NCBI GenBank assembly: GCA_018702955.1
Contig: JABJEK010000009.1
Location: 1 to 64,000, forward strand
Source: Rhodospirillaceae bacterium
GTDB lineage: Bacteria > Pseudomonadota > Alphaproteobacteria > UBA6615
Direction: 5' to 3'
DNA length: 64,000 nucleotides
Under the pieces are notes generated by a model, which worked only from the letters and a program-made list of their open reading frames with translations, did no database searches and was not told the origin of the DNA. This document shows positions 51,102 to 64,000 of this stretch, piece after piece (the stretch's first letter is position 1; every line of letters starts with the position of its first letter). Position numbers and translations under genes: made by a program.

Positions 51102-52178
51102 TCAGGCTTCAATCAGAATGTCGGTGTAGAGCTCGGACGGATCGGGCTCCGGGCTTTCCTGAGCAAAGTCCGCCGCCGCGTTAACCCGTTCACGGACATC
51201 GCGGTCGATGGCCTTGAGCGAGTCTTCATCCGCGACCTTGAGTTCGATCAGCACAGCCTTGAGGGTCTCGATGGGGTCCTTCTCAGTCCGCATCTTCTGG
51301 ACCTCTTCCTTGGTCCGATACTTGGCCGGATCCGACATGGAGTGCCCACGATAACGGTAGGTCTGCATCTCCAGAATGAACGGCCCCTTGCCGGACCGCA
51401 CATGGTCAACGGCCTTTTTGCCACCTTCGAACACTTTTACGACGTCCATCCCGTCGACCTGGGCGCCCGGGATGCCATACGCCGAACCACGGTTAAACAG
51501 GTCAGGTTCTGCCGAGGCACGCGCGACCGACGTCCCCATGGCGTAGCGGTTGTTCTCGATAATGTAGATAACGGGAAGGTCCCAGAGAGCGGCCATGTTG
51601 AAGGATTCGTAGACTTGGCCCTGATTCAGGGCGCCATCGCCGAAATAGGTCAGGCAAATGCCGTCATCCCCCTGATATTTGTGGGAGAAGGCGATACCTG
51701 TGCCAAGCGGGACATTGGCGCCGACGATACCGTGGCCGCCGTAGAAGTTCTTCTCCTTCGAAAACATGTGCATCGAGCCACCCTTGCCGCGCGAATACCC
51801 GCCTTCGCGACCCGTGAGCTCTGCCATCACACCGTTGGGGTCCATGCCGCATGCCAGCATGTGGCCATGGTCACGGTAAGTCGTGATCACGGAGTCCTGG
51901 GGTTGCAGGGCCTCCTGCATGCCGACCACGACGGCCTCCTGCCCGATATAGAGATGGCAGAAGCCACCGATCAGGCCCATGCCGTACATCTGGCCGGCTT
52001 TCTCTTCGAACCGGCGGATGAGCAGCATCTCGCCGTAGAGTTCGAGTAACTTCTCGGCGCTGTATGATTTGTAATTCGGCTTATCGGATGCGGCTGATTT
52101 TTTTCGCGGGGTTGCCCCCTTCGATGCCGACCGTTTGCTTGTCCGTGACGATTTCGTGGCTGGCTTTCGCGCCATCAC
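51102..52178 (-). CDS. pdhA: Pyruvate dehydrogenase E1 alpha
   Basis: GFCHLYIGQEAVVVGMQ, GKGGSMHMF, NFYGGHGIVGANVPLGTGIAF, FGDGALNQGQVYESFNMAALW. Confidence 0.97.
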   Translation of the reverse strand: MMARKPATKSSRTSKRSASKGATPRKKSAASDKPNYKSYSAEKLLELYGEMLLIRRFEEKAGQMYGMGLIGGFCHLYIGQEAVVVGMQEALQPQDSVITTYRDHGHMLACGMDPNGVMAELTGREGGYSRGKGGSMHMFSKEKNFYGGHGIVGANVPLGTGIAFSHKYQGDDGICLTYFGDGALNQGQVYESFNMAALWDLPVIYIIENNRYAMGTSVARASAEPDLFNRGSAYGIPGAQVDGMDVVKVFEGGKKAVDHVRSGKGPFILEMQTYRYRGHSMSDPAKYRTKEEVQKMRTEKDPIETLKAVLIELKVADEDSLKAIDRDVRERVNAAADFAQESPEPDPSELYTDILIEA

Positions 52179-52386
52179 ACTCCCCCCCTACAACAGTGAT
52201 CGGCGTCCCTCGCCTTCTCGACAAGTAGGTGAAACGGCTAAAGCCGACAAGTGTGGAAACGGAAAAAGACGTGTAATTTCAGGGAAAAAGCAGAAATTTA
52301 CCGAAATTCAGTTAATTCGGCAAAAGGTTCGCGAAATATTCGAACTCGAGGATGCAATCATGTTCGCGGATATTGCGCGACCAAAG

Positions 52387-52695
52387 CTACTCTAGGATGA
52401 CGATCTCGTTGGGATGCGCAAAGTTGAGCATCACCCTGGCGCGCTCTTCGAGCATGTCGGGATCGAGATTGTCGGGGCGCAGTAGCGCCACACGGGCATC
52501 GAGTAGCGAACGCTCGGCCTGAAGAGAAGCATGCACCGTTTGCGCCTGCTCGACCTTCGCCCGTAGCTGCAGCAACGAGAGCAAACCGTGATCACCCTGG
52601 ACCATATGGTAGGAAAAATAGGCGAGCAACAACGCCCCGATGATCGGCCACAAGGCGCTTCGGGCGCGAATTCGTATCTCGTCGAGTACTGCCAT
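52387..52695 (-). CDS. Septum formation initiator family protein (FtsB/DivIC-like)
   Basis: One TM then coiled coil; position between eno and pdhA. Confidence 0.85.
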   Translation of the reverse strand: MAVLDEIRIRARSALWPIIGALLLAYFSYHMVQGDHGLLSLLQLRAKVEQAQTVHASLQAERSLLDARVALLRPDNLDPDMLEERARVMLNFAHPNEIVILE

Positions 52696-52873
52696 GTGTT
52701 CAACGAATCACAGGCCGAGTCGTACCGTCAACATCAGATTGTTGTTAATATTCAATTCTTTGCGCAGAACGAGACATCTGTTGCAAAAGTGACTCAGAGT
52801 TCTCGTTTTGGACTCATCCTTCCCGGCGATCCACTCTCACGTAACCGTCGGGAGACGGGCTAACGCAGGATCG

Positions 52874-55025
<2,152 letters not shown>

Positions 55026-55028
55026 CGC

Positions 55029-56702
<1,674 letters not shown>

Positions 56703-56749
56703 TCATCCACAGTCAGCAAGCTGTTGAGATACCGGCATTTGGCAGAGAA

Positions 56750-56773
56750 AAAGGCGGCTTGAAAGCCGCCTTT
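56750..56773 (-). terminator. Rho-independent terminator downstream of secG
   Basis: Perfect inverted repeat AAAGGCGGCTT-GA-AAGCCGCCTTT; on the minus strand followed by CTTTTTC-type U-tract, 28 nt after the secG stop. Confidence 0.85.
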
Positions 56774-56800
56774 GAAATTCGACTCGGGACGCCGCGCCAT

Positions 56801-57168
56801 CTACTCGGACGTCGGAACCGATGGAGTCGTCGGAACCGCCGGTTGGGTCGGTGCCGGGATCATCGTGCCACCATGTGCCGGCGGCGCTTCGTTGATGAGC
56901 GTCCCCGTGCTGCCGCCGTCATTGGCGAGAATCGCCAGGCCGATGCTGGTAACCATGAAGGCCAGGGCCAACACGCCGGTCGAACGGGTCAACAGGTTGG
57001 CCGTCTGGCGATTGCCCAGCAATCCGCCCATGCCGCCACTGGCACCGCCGCCGCCGCCACCGCCGCCACCAAGGCCGCCCAGGCCGCCTTCGGACTTCTG
57101 CATCAGCACAACGCCGACGAGCGCCACGCCAATCAGCATGTGAATGACCAGTATGATGGTTTCCATAT
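56801..57168 (-). CDS. secG: Preprotein translocase subunit SecG
   Basis: METIILVIHMLIGVALVGVVLMQKSEGGLGGLGGGGGG; ATG at 57168. Confidence 0.95.
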
Positions 57169-57278
57169 TCTCGGCCGATTCTGATATGCGCGGTGCCGAC
57201 GGATCGCCGCACCGCAACTGCTTGGCGGGTATTTAGTCGGTTGTGCGCCGCAATTCCAGTCCCAATCCTGTCAAAAGC

Positions 57279-58034
57279 TTACGACGCGGCCGCGGCGGCA
57301 ATCGCGAGGAAGCTTTCGGCGTCCAGGCTGGCGCCACCGATCAGTCCGCCATCGACGTTTGCCACGGCAAGAAGCGTTTCGGCGTTCTCGGGTTTCATGG
57401 AGCCGCCATAGAGCAAGCGAATTGCGCCGGCCTCGGCCCCAAGCGCGGCTTCCAGGGTTGTCCGGATATGTCCATGCGCGGCTTCAACTTCTTCCAAAGT
57501 CGGGGTCCGGCCGGTCCCGATCGCCCAAACCGGCTCGTAGGCGACAACGGTATTCGCGCCGGTGACGCCGGTATCGGGCAGCGAACCGGCCAATTGCGTA
57601 CTCAGAACATCGAGCGTCTGACCCGCGTCCCGCTCCGCCTCGGTCTCGCCGATGCAGACGATGGCAATCAGCCCGGCCGCATGCGCTGCGAGCGTTTTCG
57701 CCCGAACGCGCGCATCGGTCTCGCCCAGGCCATGTCGTCGCTCGGAATGGCCGAGGATCACATGGCTCGCACCCGCATCGCCGACCATCGCCGCCGATAC
57801 GTCGCCGGTGAACGCACCGCTTTCGGCTTCGTGACAATCCTGCCCACCGGCGGCGACAGCCGTATCGGCCAGCGTCTCAGCGACCGGACGCAGGATCGTC
57901 GCGGGTGGGCAAACCAGAAGCTCGCAGGTCAGGTCTTGCGCGTTCGCACCGATATCGCGTGCCAGTCCGACGCCTGCCGACGCCAGCATGTTCATTTTCC
58001 AGTTTCCGGCGATCAGTTTCTTCAGCGCGGCCAT
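57279..58034 (-). CDS. tpiA: Triose-phosphate isomerase
   Basis: [45 protein letters not shown]. Confidence 0.98.
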   Translation of the reverse strand: MAALKKLIAGNWKMNMLASAGVGLARDIGANAQDLTCELLVCPPATILRPVAETLADTAVAAGGQDCHEAESGAFTGDVSAAMVGDAGASHVILGHSERRHGLGETDARVRAKTLAAHAAGLIAIVCIGETEAERDAGQTLDVLSTQLAGSLPDTGVTGANTVVAYEPVWAIGTGRTPTLEEVEAAHGHIRTTLEAALGAEAGAIRLLYGGSMKPENAETLLAVANVDGGLIGGASLDAESFLAIAAAAAS

Positions 58035-58232
58035 ATCTTCACCAAATTGTTGCTTTTCATTGCGTTAGCAGGCCACTACATCGGCCAGAAGGTGCTCTAG
58101 CATAGCCGCGAACGCGCCGCCAACCGGCCCCTTGCGAAAGGTCCGCTGTGGCGCTTGAGACACCGGATCGCGATCACTATCATGCGCCGCCCGCAGCCGG
58201 GCTGCGGACCCGAACCAACTGGTGACAACAAA

Positions 58233-60137
58233 ATGCTCGAATCCCTCCGGAACTTTTCCAAAAGCTGGGTCATGCGCGGCGTCCTCCTGGCGCTCGCCGC
58301 GACCTTCGTCCTGTTCTTCGGGACCGACTTCGGCGGCGGCGGCGGCGGTCATGGAGGTGGAGGAACATCCGGTGCTGCGTCGGTCGTCGAAGTCGGCGAC
58401 ACCAATTTTACAGTCCACCAGGTCGGGCGCGAGTTCAACGATCAGATTCAGCGGGCATCACAATTCACCGGTCAGCAGCTCGACACCCAGACAGCCATTC
58501 AGGCAGGCCTCCTCGACCAGGCCATTGCCCAGCTGGTCACCCGCACCCTGTTTGATCAGGCAGCGCAGCAGTTGGGGGTCACGACATCCCTCGACGCCGC
58601 CGCAACGGCCATCCGCGCCCTGCCCCAGTTCCAGGGTCAGAGCGGACGCTTCGAACGCGCCCAGTTCGAGCGTTATCTGCTACACAGCAATCAGTCCGAA
58701 GATCAGTTCGTGAACCAGGTACGCCTGGATCTCCTGCGCACCCAGTATATCGACACCATCCGTAACGCCGTCGCCGCACCGGCGCCGCTGACGGACGCCA
58801 TCTTCAAGCGTCGCGGCGAGCGCCGGGTCGCCGAATTGGTCATCGTGCCGCCACGCCCCGACGCACAGGTCGGCGATCCCGACGCCGCCCAGCTTCTCGG
58901 TTTCTACGAGGCCAACAAGGACGCGTTCGAAACACCCCAGTTCCGGGTCGCGGCCATTGCCAGCATGGATGTGGAAACACTGGCGCGGGAAATCGTCATC
59001 CCCGAAGAAGATCTGCGTGAGGAATATGCGCTGCGCGGTAACGAGTTTTTTCAGGCCGAGATCCGCGATGTCTCGCAAGCGACCTTCCTGTCGCGCGAAG
59101 ATGCCCAGCGCGCAGCGACCCTGATCCAGGACGGCAAGACTTTCGTGCAGGCCGCCGAAGAGGTCTCCGGACTGCCACCCGTGGACCTCGGAAGCGTCAG
59201 CCCGTCGGATGTGCCCATCGCCGAATTGGCCGACGCCGCCTTTGGTCTGGCAGCCAACGTGATCAGTGCCCCGGTTGAGAGCGACCTCGGCTGGCATCTC
59301 GTGCGCGCACAGAACTTCCAGCCGGGCCGTACAGTCCCGTTTGAAGAGGTCCGCGAGGCACTGCGCACCGAATTGGCGCTGGATGAAGCGCGCGACGGGA
59401 TTTTCGACGTCCTCAATGACGTCGAGGACGGGCTTGCGGGCGGAGCGTCGCTCGAAGAAGTCGCACGCGACAGCAACCTCACCCGCACCCGGGTCGACGG
59501 CGTGGCGCGCACCGGCCACCTGCGGACCGAGCAGGCCGACCCGGACGGTGCCGTGACCGCCGAACTGGTCCAGCGCCTGTTTACGATCGACGCCACCGGA
59601 ATTACCGAGACGATCGAAGGACGCGACGGCGGGTTCATCGTGGTGCGTCTCGATGAAATCGTTGCCCCGCGCATCCCCTCGATCGATGAGGTTCGCGAAC
59701 TGGCGATCACCGCATGGAAGGCCGATCGCGTCGCCGCGATCGCCGAAGAAACCGCACAGAAAATCGCGGACCGGGCGCGTGGCGGCGAAAGCCTCGAGAC
59801 TCTGGCCGGCGAATTCAACGCCCGGTTCGAACGCACACCGGCCTTTGACCGCACCGGCGACGGCTCAACCATCTCCACCGAACTGATCGCCTCGGTATTC
59901 GAGGCCAACCGTGGGGAAATCGTCGAACAGCCGCTCTCCAACGGTGCCGCCGTCGCCAAGCTGATCGACATCGAGCCCGCCGATATGACGGACCCGGCGC
60001 GCGCGGACATGTCTGCGGTATTGACCGGACAGATCGCCAACGATCTGGTGACCCAGTTATCGATCGCGTTACAGGACGAGATCGGTGTCGACATCGACCG
60101 GGATGCGCTTGAAGACGCGTTCCAACCGCAAAGATAA
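58233..60137 (+). CDS. SurA N-terminal/PpiC domain peptidyl-prolyl isomerase (PpiD-like)
   Basis: MLESLRNFSKSWVMRGVLLALAATFVLFFG; SurA_N-like helical region and parvulin segment; ATG at 58233. Confidence 0.92.
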   Translation: MLESLRNFSKSWVMRGVLLALAATFVLFFGTDFGGGGGGHGGGGTSGAASVVEVGDTNFTVHQVGREFNDQIQRASQFTGQQLDTQTAIQAGLLDQAIAQLVTRTLFDQAAQQLGVTTSLDAAATAIRALPQFQGQSGRFERAQFERYLLHSNQSEDQFVNQVRLDLLRTQYIDTIRNAVAAPAPLTDAIFKRRGERRVAELVIVPPRPDAQVGDPDAAQLLGFYEANKDAFETPQFRVAAIASMDVETLAREIVIPEEDLREEYALRGNEFFQAEIRDVSQATFLSREDAQRAATLIQDGKTFVQAAEEVSGLPPVDLGSVSPSDVPIAELADAAFGLAANVISAPVESDLGWHLVRAQNFQPGRTVPFEEVREALRTELALDEARDGIFDVLNDVEDGLAGGASLEEVARDSNLTRTRVDGVARTGHLRTEQADPDGAVTAELVQRLFTIDATGITETIEGRDGGFIVVRLDEIVAPRIPSIDEVRELAITAWKADRVAAIAEETAQKIADRARGGESLETLAGEFNARFERTPAFDRTGDGSTISTELIASVFEANRGEIVEQPLSNGAAVAKLIDIEPADMTDPARADMSAVLTGQIANDLVTQLSIALQDEIGVDIDRDALEDAFQPQR

Positions 60138-60151
60138 TCCGGCGCACCGAC

Positions 60152-61657
60152 GTGACCCTGCAAACCGCTACCGACACCGAATCCTTCGCCGCACGCTACG
60201 CCAACGGTGAACCCCAGCTCGTCTGGACGGAACTGGTGGCCGACCTCGAGACGCCGGTCTCGGCGCTGCTCAAGCTCGCCGATGACGAACAACATTCGAT
60301 CCTGCTTGAATCGGTCGAGGGTGGTGCCGTACGCGGCCGTTATTCGATTCTGGCATTCTCACCGGATCTGATCTGGCGCTGCACCGGCGAAAGCGCGGAG
60401 ATAAATCGCAATGCCCGCACGTCACCCGACATGTTCGAACCGATGGAGGGCCGCAGTCTCGATCTGCTTTCGGCGCTTGTCGACGAATGCCGGATCGAAA
60501 TTCCGCCGGAACTCCCGCCGATGGCGGCGGGATTGTTCGGCTATTTCTCCTACGACGCGGTACGCCTCATGGAACGGCTGCCCGACGACAACCCGGATTC
60601 GATCGATATCCCGGATTCGGTGTTCTTCCGCCCCACGATCATCGCCGTTTTCGACAACGTCGCCGACAAGGTCACGCTGGTCACACCGGTCTGGGCCGAT
60701 CCCGCCGTCGATTGCGACCGCGCCTATGCGGATGCCTGCGCCCGGCTTGATGCGGCCGTCGAGGATTTCGACCGGGGCATGCCCCGGATCGCCTCCGTGC
60801 CCGAGGGTTCCGAGATCGAGATCACCCCGGTATCGAACCGCAGTCAGGGCGAATATCACGCCATGGTCGAGGCGGCGAAGGAGTATGTCCGCGCCGGTGA
60901 TGTCTTCCAGGTCGTGCCCTCCCAGCGTTTCAGCTTCCCGTTCGATCTGCCACCGACGGCGCTCTATCGCTCGTTACGCCGGCTCAACCCCTCGCCGTTC
61001 CTGTTCGTTCTTAACGTCGGGGGTTTCTCCCTCGTCGGATCGAGCCCTGAAATTCTCGTCCGCCTGCGCGACGACACGGTCACGGTGCGGCCCATCGCCG
61101 GTACCCGGCCGCGTGGCGCCACGCCCGATGCCGATGCGGCAATGGCCGAAGAACTTCTGAGCGACCCCAAGGAGTTGGCGGAACACCTGATGCTGCTCGA
61201 TCTGGGCCGAAACGATGTAGGCCGCGTCTCCGAGATCGGCTCAGTCGAGGTCACGGAAGAATTCACCATCGAGCGCTACAGCCATGTCATGCACATCGTC
61301 TCCAACGTGCAGGGGAAGGTAAAACCCGGCACCCGCGCGGTCGACGCCCTGGCCGCGGGTTTTCCCGCCGGCACGGTGTCGGGCGCACCGAAAATCCGGG
61401 CGATGGAAATCATCGACGAGTTGGAAGACGAGCGCCGGAGCTTTTATGCCGGCGCGGTCGGTTATTTCGCGGCCGACGGCAGCATGGATACCTGCATCAC
61501 CCTGCGCACGGCGCTGATCAAGGATGGCATGATGTATGTTCAGGCCGGCGGCGGCGTGGTCGCGGATTCAGACCCCGAGGCCGAGTATCAGGAAAGCCAG
61601 AACAAGGCTCGCGCGCTCATCCGCGCGGCCGAACAGGCCCACCGTTTCGTCAATTAG
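60152..61657 (+). CDS. trpE: Anthranilate synthase component I
   Basis: DVFQVVPSQRFSFPF, SPEILVRLRDDTVTVRPIAGTRPRG, EHLMLLDLGRNDVGRVS, AGFPAGTVSGAPKIRAMEIIDELE. Confidence 0.97.
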   Translation: MTLQTATDTESFAARYANGEPQLVWTELVADLETPVSALLKLADDEQHSILLESVEGGAVRGRYSILAFSPDLIWRCTGESAEINRNARTSPDMFEPMEGRSLDLLSALVDECRIEIPPELPPMAAGLFGYFSYDAVRLMERLPDDNPDSIDIPDSVFFRPTIIAVFDNVADKVTLVTPVWADPAVDCDRAYADACARLDAAVEDFDRGMPRIASVPEGSEIEITPVSNRSQGEYHAMVEAAKEYVRAGDVFQVVPSQRFSFPFDLPPTALYRSLRRLNPSPFLFVLNVGGFSLVGSSPEILVRLRDDTVTVRPIAGTRPRGATPDADAAMAEELLSDPKELAEHLMLLDLGRNDVGRVSEIGSVEVTEEFTIERYSHVMHIVSNVQGKVKPGTRAVDALAAGFPAGTVSGAPKIRAMEIIDELEDERRSFYAGAVGYFAADGSMDTCITLRTALIKDGMMYVQAGGGVVADSDPEAEYQESQNKARALIRAAEQAHRFVN

Positions 61658-61664
61658 ACGCGGT

Positions 61665-62036
61665 TCAAGCGGATCCACCAACTTCGATCCCGATCGCCTC
61701 GTCATACGCCACGAAGGCGTTTTCCATGCCGATCAGCACCCGGGTGATGTGGAAATACGGCGTCATGAACAACGGGCCGTCCTTAATTTCTTCCCACATG
61801 CAGTGGTAATCGAACAGCGACTGGAAGTGGCAGATCACGAAGTCGGAGCATTCACCGCTAAGCGCGTCCGCGTCGTGCCAGACGACGCTTACTTTTGGAT
61901 GCCCGGCGATGATTTCCTGCAGCGCCAGCCAGTGGGCGGCGCGCGCCTCGCGTGAGAGCTGGAGATAGGTCGCCTCGACCTTCAACTCGACCACGGCAAC
62001 GGTGACAGGTTCATCGGCCATGGGCCACTCCCTCAT
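61665..62036 (-). CDS. Small conserved-type protein, possibly darcynin-like / ferredoxin-like fold
   Basis: AVVELKVEATYLQLSREARAAHWLALQEIIAGHPKVSVVWHDADALSGECSDFVICHFQSLFDYHCMWEEIKD; family assignment from memory only. Confidence 0.5.
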   Translation of the reverse strand: MREWPMADEPVTVAVVELKVEATYLQLSREARAAHWLALQEIIAGHPKVSVVWHDADALSGECSDFVICHFQSLFDYHCMWEEIKDGPLFMTPYFHITRVLIGMENAFVAYDEAIGIEVGGSA

Positions 62037-62147
62037 TTATCAGTTGATCAATTAGCGACAGAGCATATCACCCCGATCGGTGACGGGCGATGTAAGCTGC
62101 CGGGCCATAACGACGAAGCACGAAGCTATCTGCCGAAATCCTGGTCG

Positions 62148-63209
62148 CTAATTTCGCGCGCGCTCTTTGTCAGCGACGAGCCGCAAGGCCACGGCGCTGA
62201 CGGGGACCAGCGCAAATCCACGCGCCCGCACATCCGGCAGCCATTCGGCCAGGGCCTCGATCGTCGCATCCTTGGGGTGGCCGATTGCAATCGCATGTCC
62301 CCGGCGGCGCGCGATCTCCTCGACCTGATCCAGGGCGGCCCGCACCGCGATCGGCGACGGGTCATGATCGAGAAACACGTCGCGTTGCAGCGCCGGTATT
62401 CCCTGACGTTCGGCCTCGGCGTGGGCCACGGTCGCGCCTGACGTTCGGCTGTCGAGGAAGAGCAGGCCCCTGCCGCGCAGTTTCGACATCACGGCGGCCA
62501 TCGACGGCCGATCCGCCGTCGCCTTGCTGCCCATGTGGTTGTTGATGCCGACGAACCGTGTGAACTGAGACAGGTTCCAATCGATCCGGCGATCTAGCTC
62601 TTCCGGCGTCAGGCTGGTCAGAAGCGCATGGGGGCCCGGATCCGCGCCGGGTCCGGGCTCCATGGGCACGTGGACGAGCAATTCATGTCCCGCCGCACGG
62701 GCAGCCCCGGTCTGGGCGTCAAGATTACCGGCATAGGCGAGATAGGCGAGCGTCAGCGGTGCCGGCAGGCCGGTGGTCCGCTCAGAACGTGACCGATCGA
62801 GCCCCATATCGTCGATCACGATCGCGATCATCGGCTGGCCCGGTGCGACGGAGGCCGGCGTGGCATTCAGCAGCCAGTTCTTTGCCGGGGCCGTCACCGA
62901 GGGCGATACCTGAGGCGGCACCTGTGGCGGCACTGCGGCGACCTGCGGTGGTGGTTGTACTCCCGCTTGTGCCGGCGGATAGGCCGGGGCGGCCGGCACC
63001 TGAACGGTCGCGACGCGCGGCACCGAGGTATCGCGCGTGCCGGGTCCAAACATCAAGATCGCCACGAGCGCGATGACCGCAACACTCAGCGCACCCGCCG
63101 TGACCCACACCAGCCCCAGCAGACGCGGCGGCCTTGGTTTGACCCGGCGGGGCTTCCTTTTGGCCGGTTTGCGCGGCGTGGGCTTGGTTTTGCGGGCCGA
63201 TTTGGCCAT
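62148..63209 (-). CDS. Divergent polysaccharide deacetylase family protein
   Basis: IAIVIDDMGLDRSRSERTTGLPAPLTLAYLAYA, HVPMEPG, GINNHMGSKATADRPSMAAVM, FLDSRTS. Confidence 0.93.
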   Translation of the reverse strand: MAKSARKTKPTPRKPAKRKPRRVKPRPPRLLGLVWVTAGALSVAVIALVAILMFGPGTRDTSVPRVATVQVPAAPAYPPAQAGVQPPPQVAAVPPQVPPQVSPSVTAPAKNWLLNATPASVAPGQPMIAIVIDDMGLDRSRSERTTGLPAPLTLAYLAYAGNLDAQTGAARAAGHELLVHVPMEPGPGADPGPHALLTSLTPEELDRRIDWNLSQFTRFVGINNHMGSKATADRPSMAAVMSKLRGRGLLFLDSRTSGATVAHAEAERQGIPALQRDVFLDHDPSPIAVRAALDQVEEIARRRGHAIAIGHPKDATIEALAEWLPDVRARGFALVPVSAVALRLVADKERARN

Positions 63210-63348
63210 GGCGTGGCGACTCGTTTCTGGGATGGCCCGCCAGGAAGACAGACAATTGGGGCACGCTTATGACAGATTCGCACGTGTTCGGCCCCGTTAG
63301 ACCCCCGCCCACAAAATTCCGCGACCAATCGAGCACGCCCACTCTGCT

Positions 63349-63376
63349 TTGCCGCCCCGGACAACGCTGTTATAAG
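63349..63376 (+). promoter_or_regulatory. Candidate sigma-70-type promoter for trpG
   Basis: TTGCCG - 16 nt - TATAAG, about 70 nt upstream of the trpG ATG. Confidence 0.35.
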
Positions 63377-63446
63377 TCTCCGCCCCGCGATCATGCACTG
63401 GTAGGGTCGCGGCACGAAACTCAAGAACGCCGGACAACCCGTTGAG

Positions 63447-64000
63447 ATGTTTCTCTTAATCGATAACTACGACAGCTTTACCTACAACCTCGTCCACTTC
63501 CTGGGTGAGCTCGGGGTGACCTGTGATGTCCGGCGCAACGATACCCTGTCGCCGGACGAGGCGCTCGCACTTGCCCCCGAGGCGATCGTGATTTCGCCCG
63601 GGCCGTCCGATCCCGATCATGCCGGCATTTGTCTCGACCTGGTGGCGAAGGCAGCAGAAGCACGCATGCCCGTGCTCGGGGTTTGCCTGGGACATCAGAC
63701 CATCGGCCAGGCCTTTGGCGGCAAGATCATCCGCGCGCCCGAACCGATGCATGGCAAGGTCGATCAGGTGCGTCATGGCGGCCAGAGCCTGTTTCGCGGG
63801 CTGCCGAACCCGGTCGAGGCCACCCGGTATCACTCGCTCGCCGTCGATCGCGCAACGCTTCCGGATTGCTTCGAAATCACCGCCCACACGTCTGACGACG
63901 TGATCATGGGCCTGAGCCACAAGGACCTGCCGATCCACGGCGTGCAATTCCACCCGGAGAGCATCGCGACGGAAGCGGGCCATGATTTGCTGGCAAACTT
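63447..64000 (+). CDS. trpG: Anthranilate synthase component II (glutamine amidotransferase), truncated by window end
   Basis: MFLLIDNYDSFTYNLVHFLGELG, ISPGPSDPDHAG, VLGVCLGHQTIGQAFGGKI, HGVQFHPESI; not in the ORF track because it runs off the end. Confidence 0.97.
   Translation, partial: MFLLIDNYDSFTYNLVHFLGELGVTCDVRRNDTLSPDEALALAPEAIVISPGPSDPDHAGICLDLVAKAAEARMPVLGVCLGHQTIGQAFGGKIIRAPEPMHGKVDQVRHGGQSLFRGLPNPVEATRYHSLAVDRATLPDCFEITAHTSDDVIMGLSHKDLPIHGVQFHPESIATEAGHDLLAN

Noticed and set aside
52135-52395. 86 aa plus-strand ORF between pdhA and the ftsB-like gene
   Set aside because: Starts inside antisense pdhA sequence, no RBS or family; the region is better explained as the pdhA promoter.

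Overview
The window is a GC-rich chromosomal segment that looks alphaproteobacterial (Rhodospirillales-like by gene content and order; my inference). It is mostly housekeeping. Recognisable blocks: tRNA-Ser(UGA); a mixed catabolic/accessory stretch (about 0.3-9.5 kb); a cell-wall/replication/translation run (mltB-like, rlpA, dacC-like, tmk, holB, metG, tatD, MBL hydrolase); an accessory region (18.9-30 kb) with a cytochrome b561-like/lipoprotein pair, an LdtR-like MarR regulator and an eroded tad pilus remnant; the hfq-hflX / trkA / ntrX-ntrY-ntrC-ntrB / dusB block; ispDF-pgpA-cinA; ratA-lipA-lpdA-pdhC-pdhB-pdhA-ftsB-eno-kdsA-pyrG-secG-tpiA; and ppiD-like, trpE and trpG (cut by the window end). 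I see no CRISPR array, transposase, integrase, prophage or defence island. I did not find a convincing new multi-gene system. The strongest anomalies are (1) an in-frame amber codon splitting a TPR-sulfotransferase gene, (2) a TadG C-terminal remnant in frame behind a TadD-like TPR gene across a TAG, beside divergent orphan TadE genes, (3) an ATGA-coupled cytochrome b561-like/lipoprotein pair with an unknown neighbour, (4) a small protein with a duplicated YDDGxxGT motif, and (5) near-palindromic repeats upstream of ntrY. Start codons are approximate where noted. No database search was possible.
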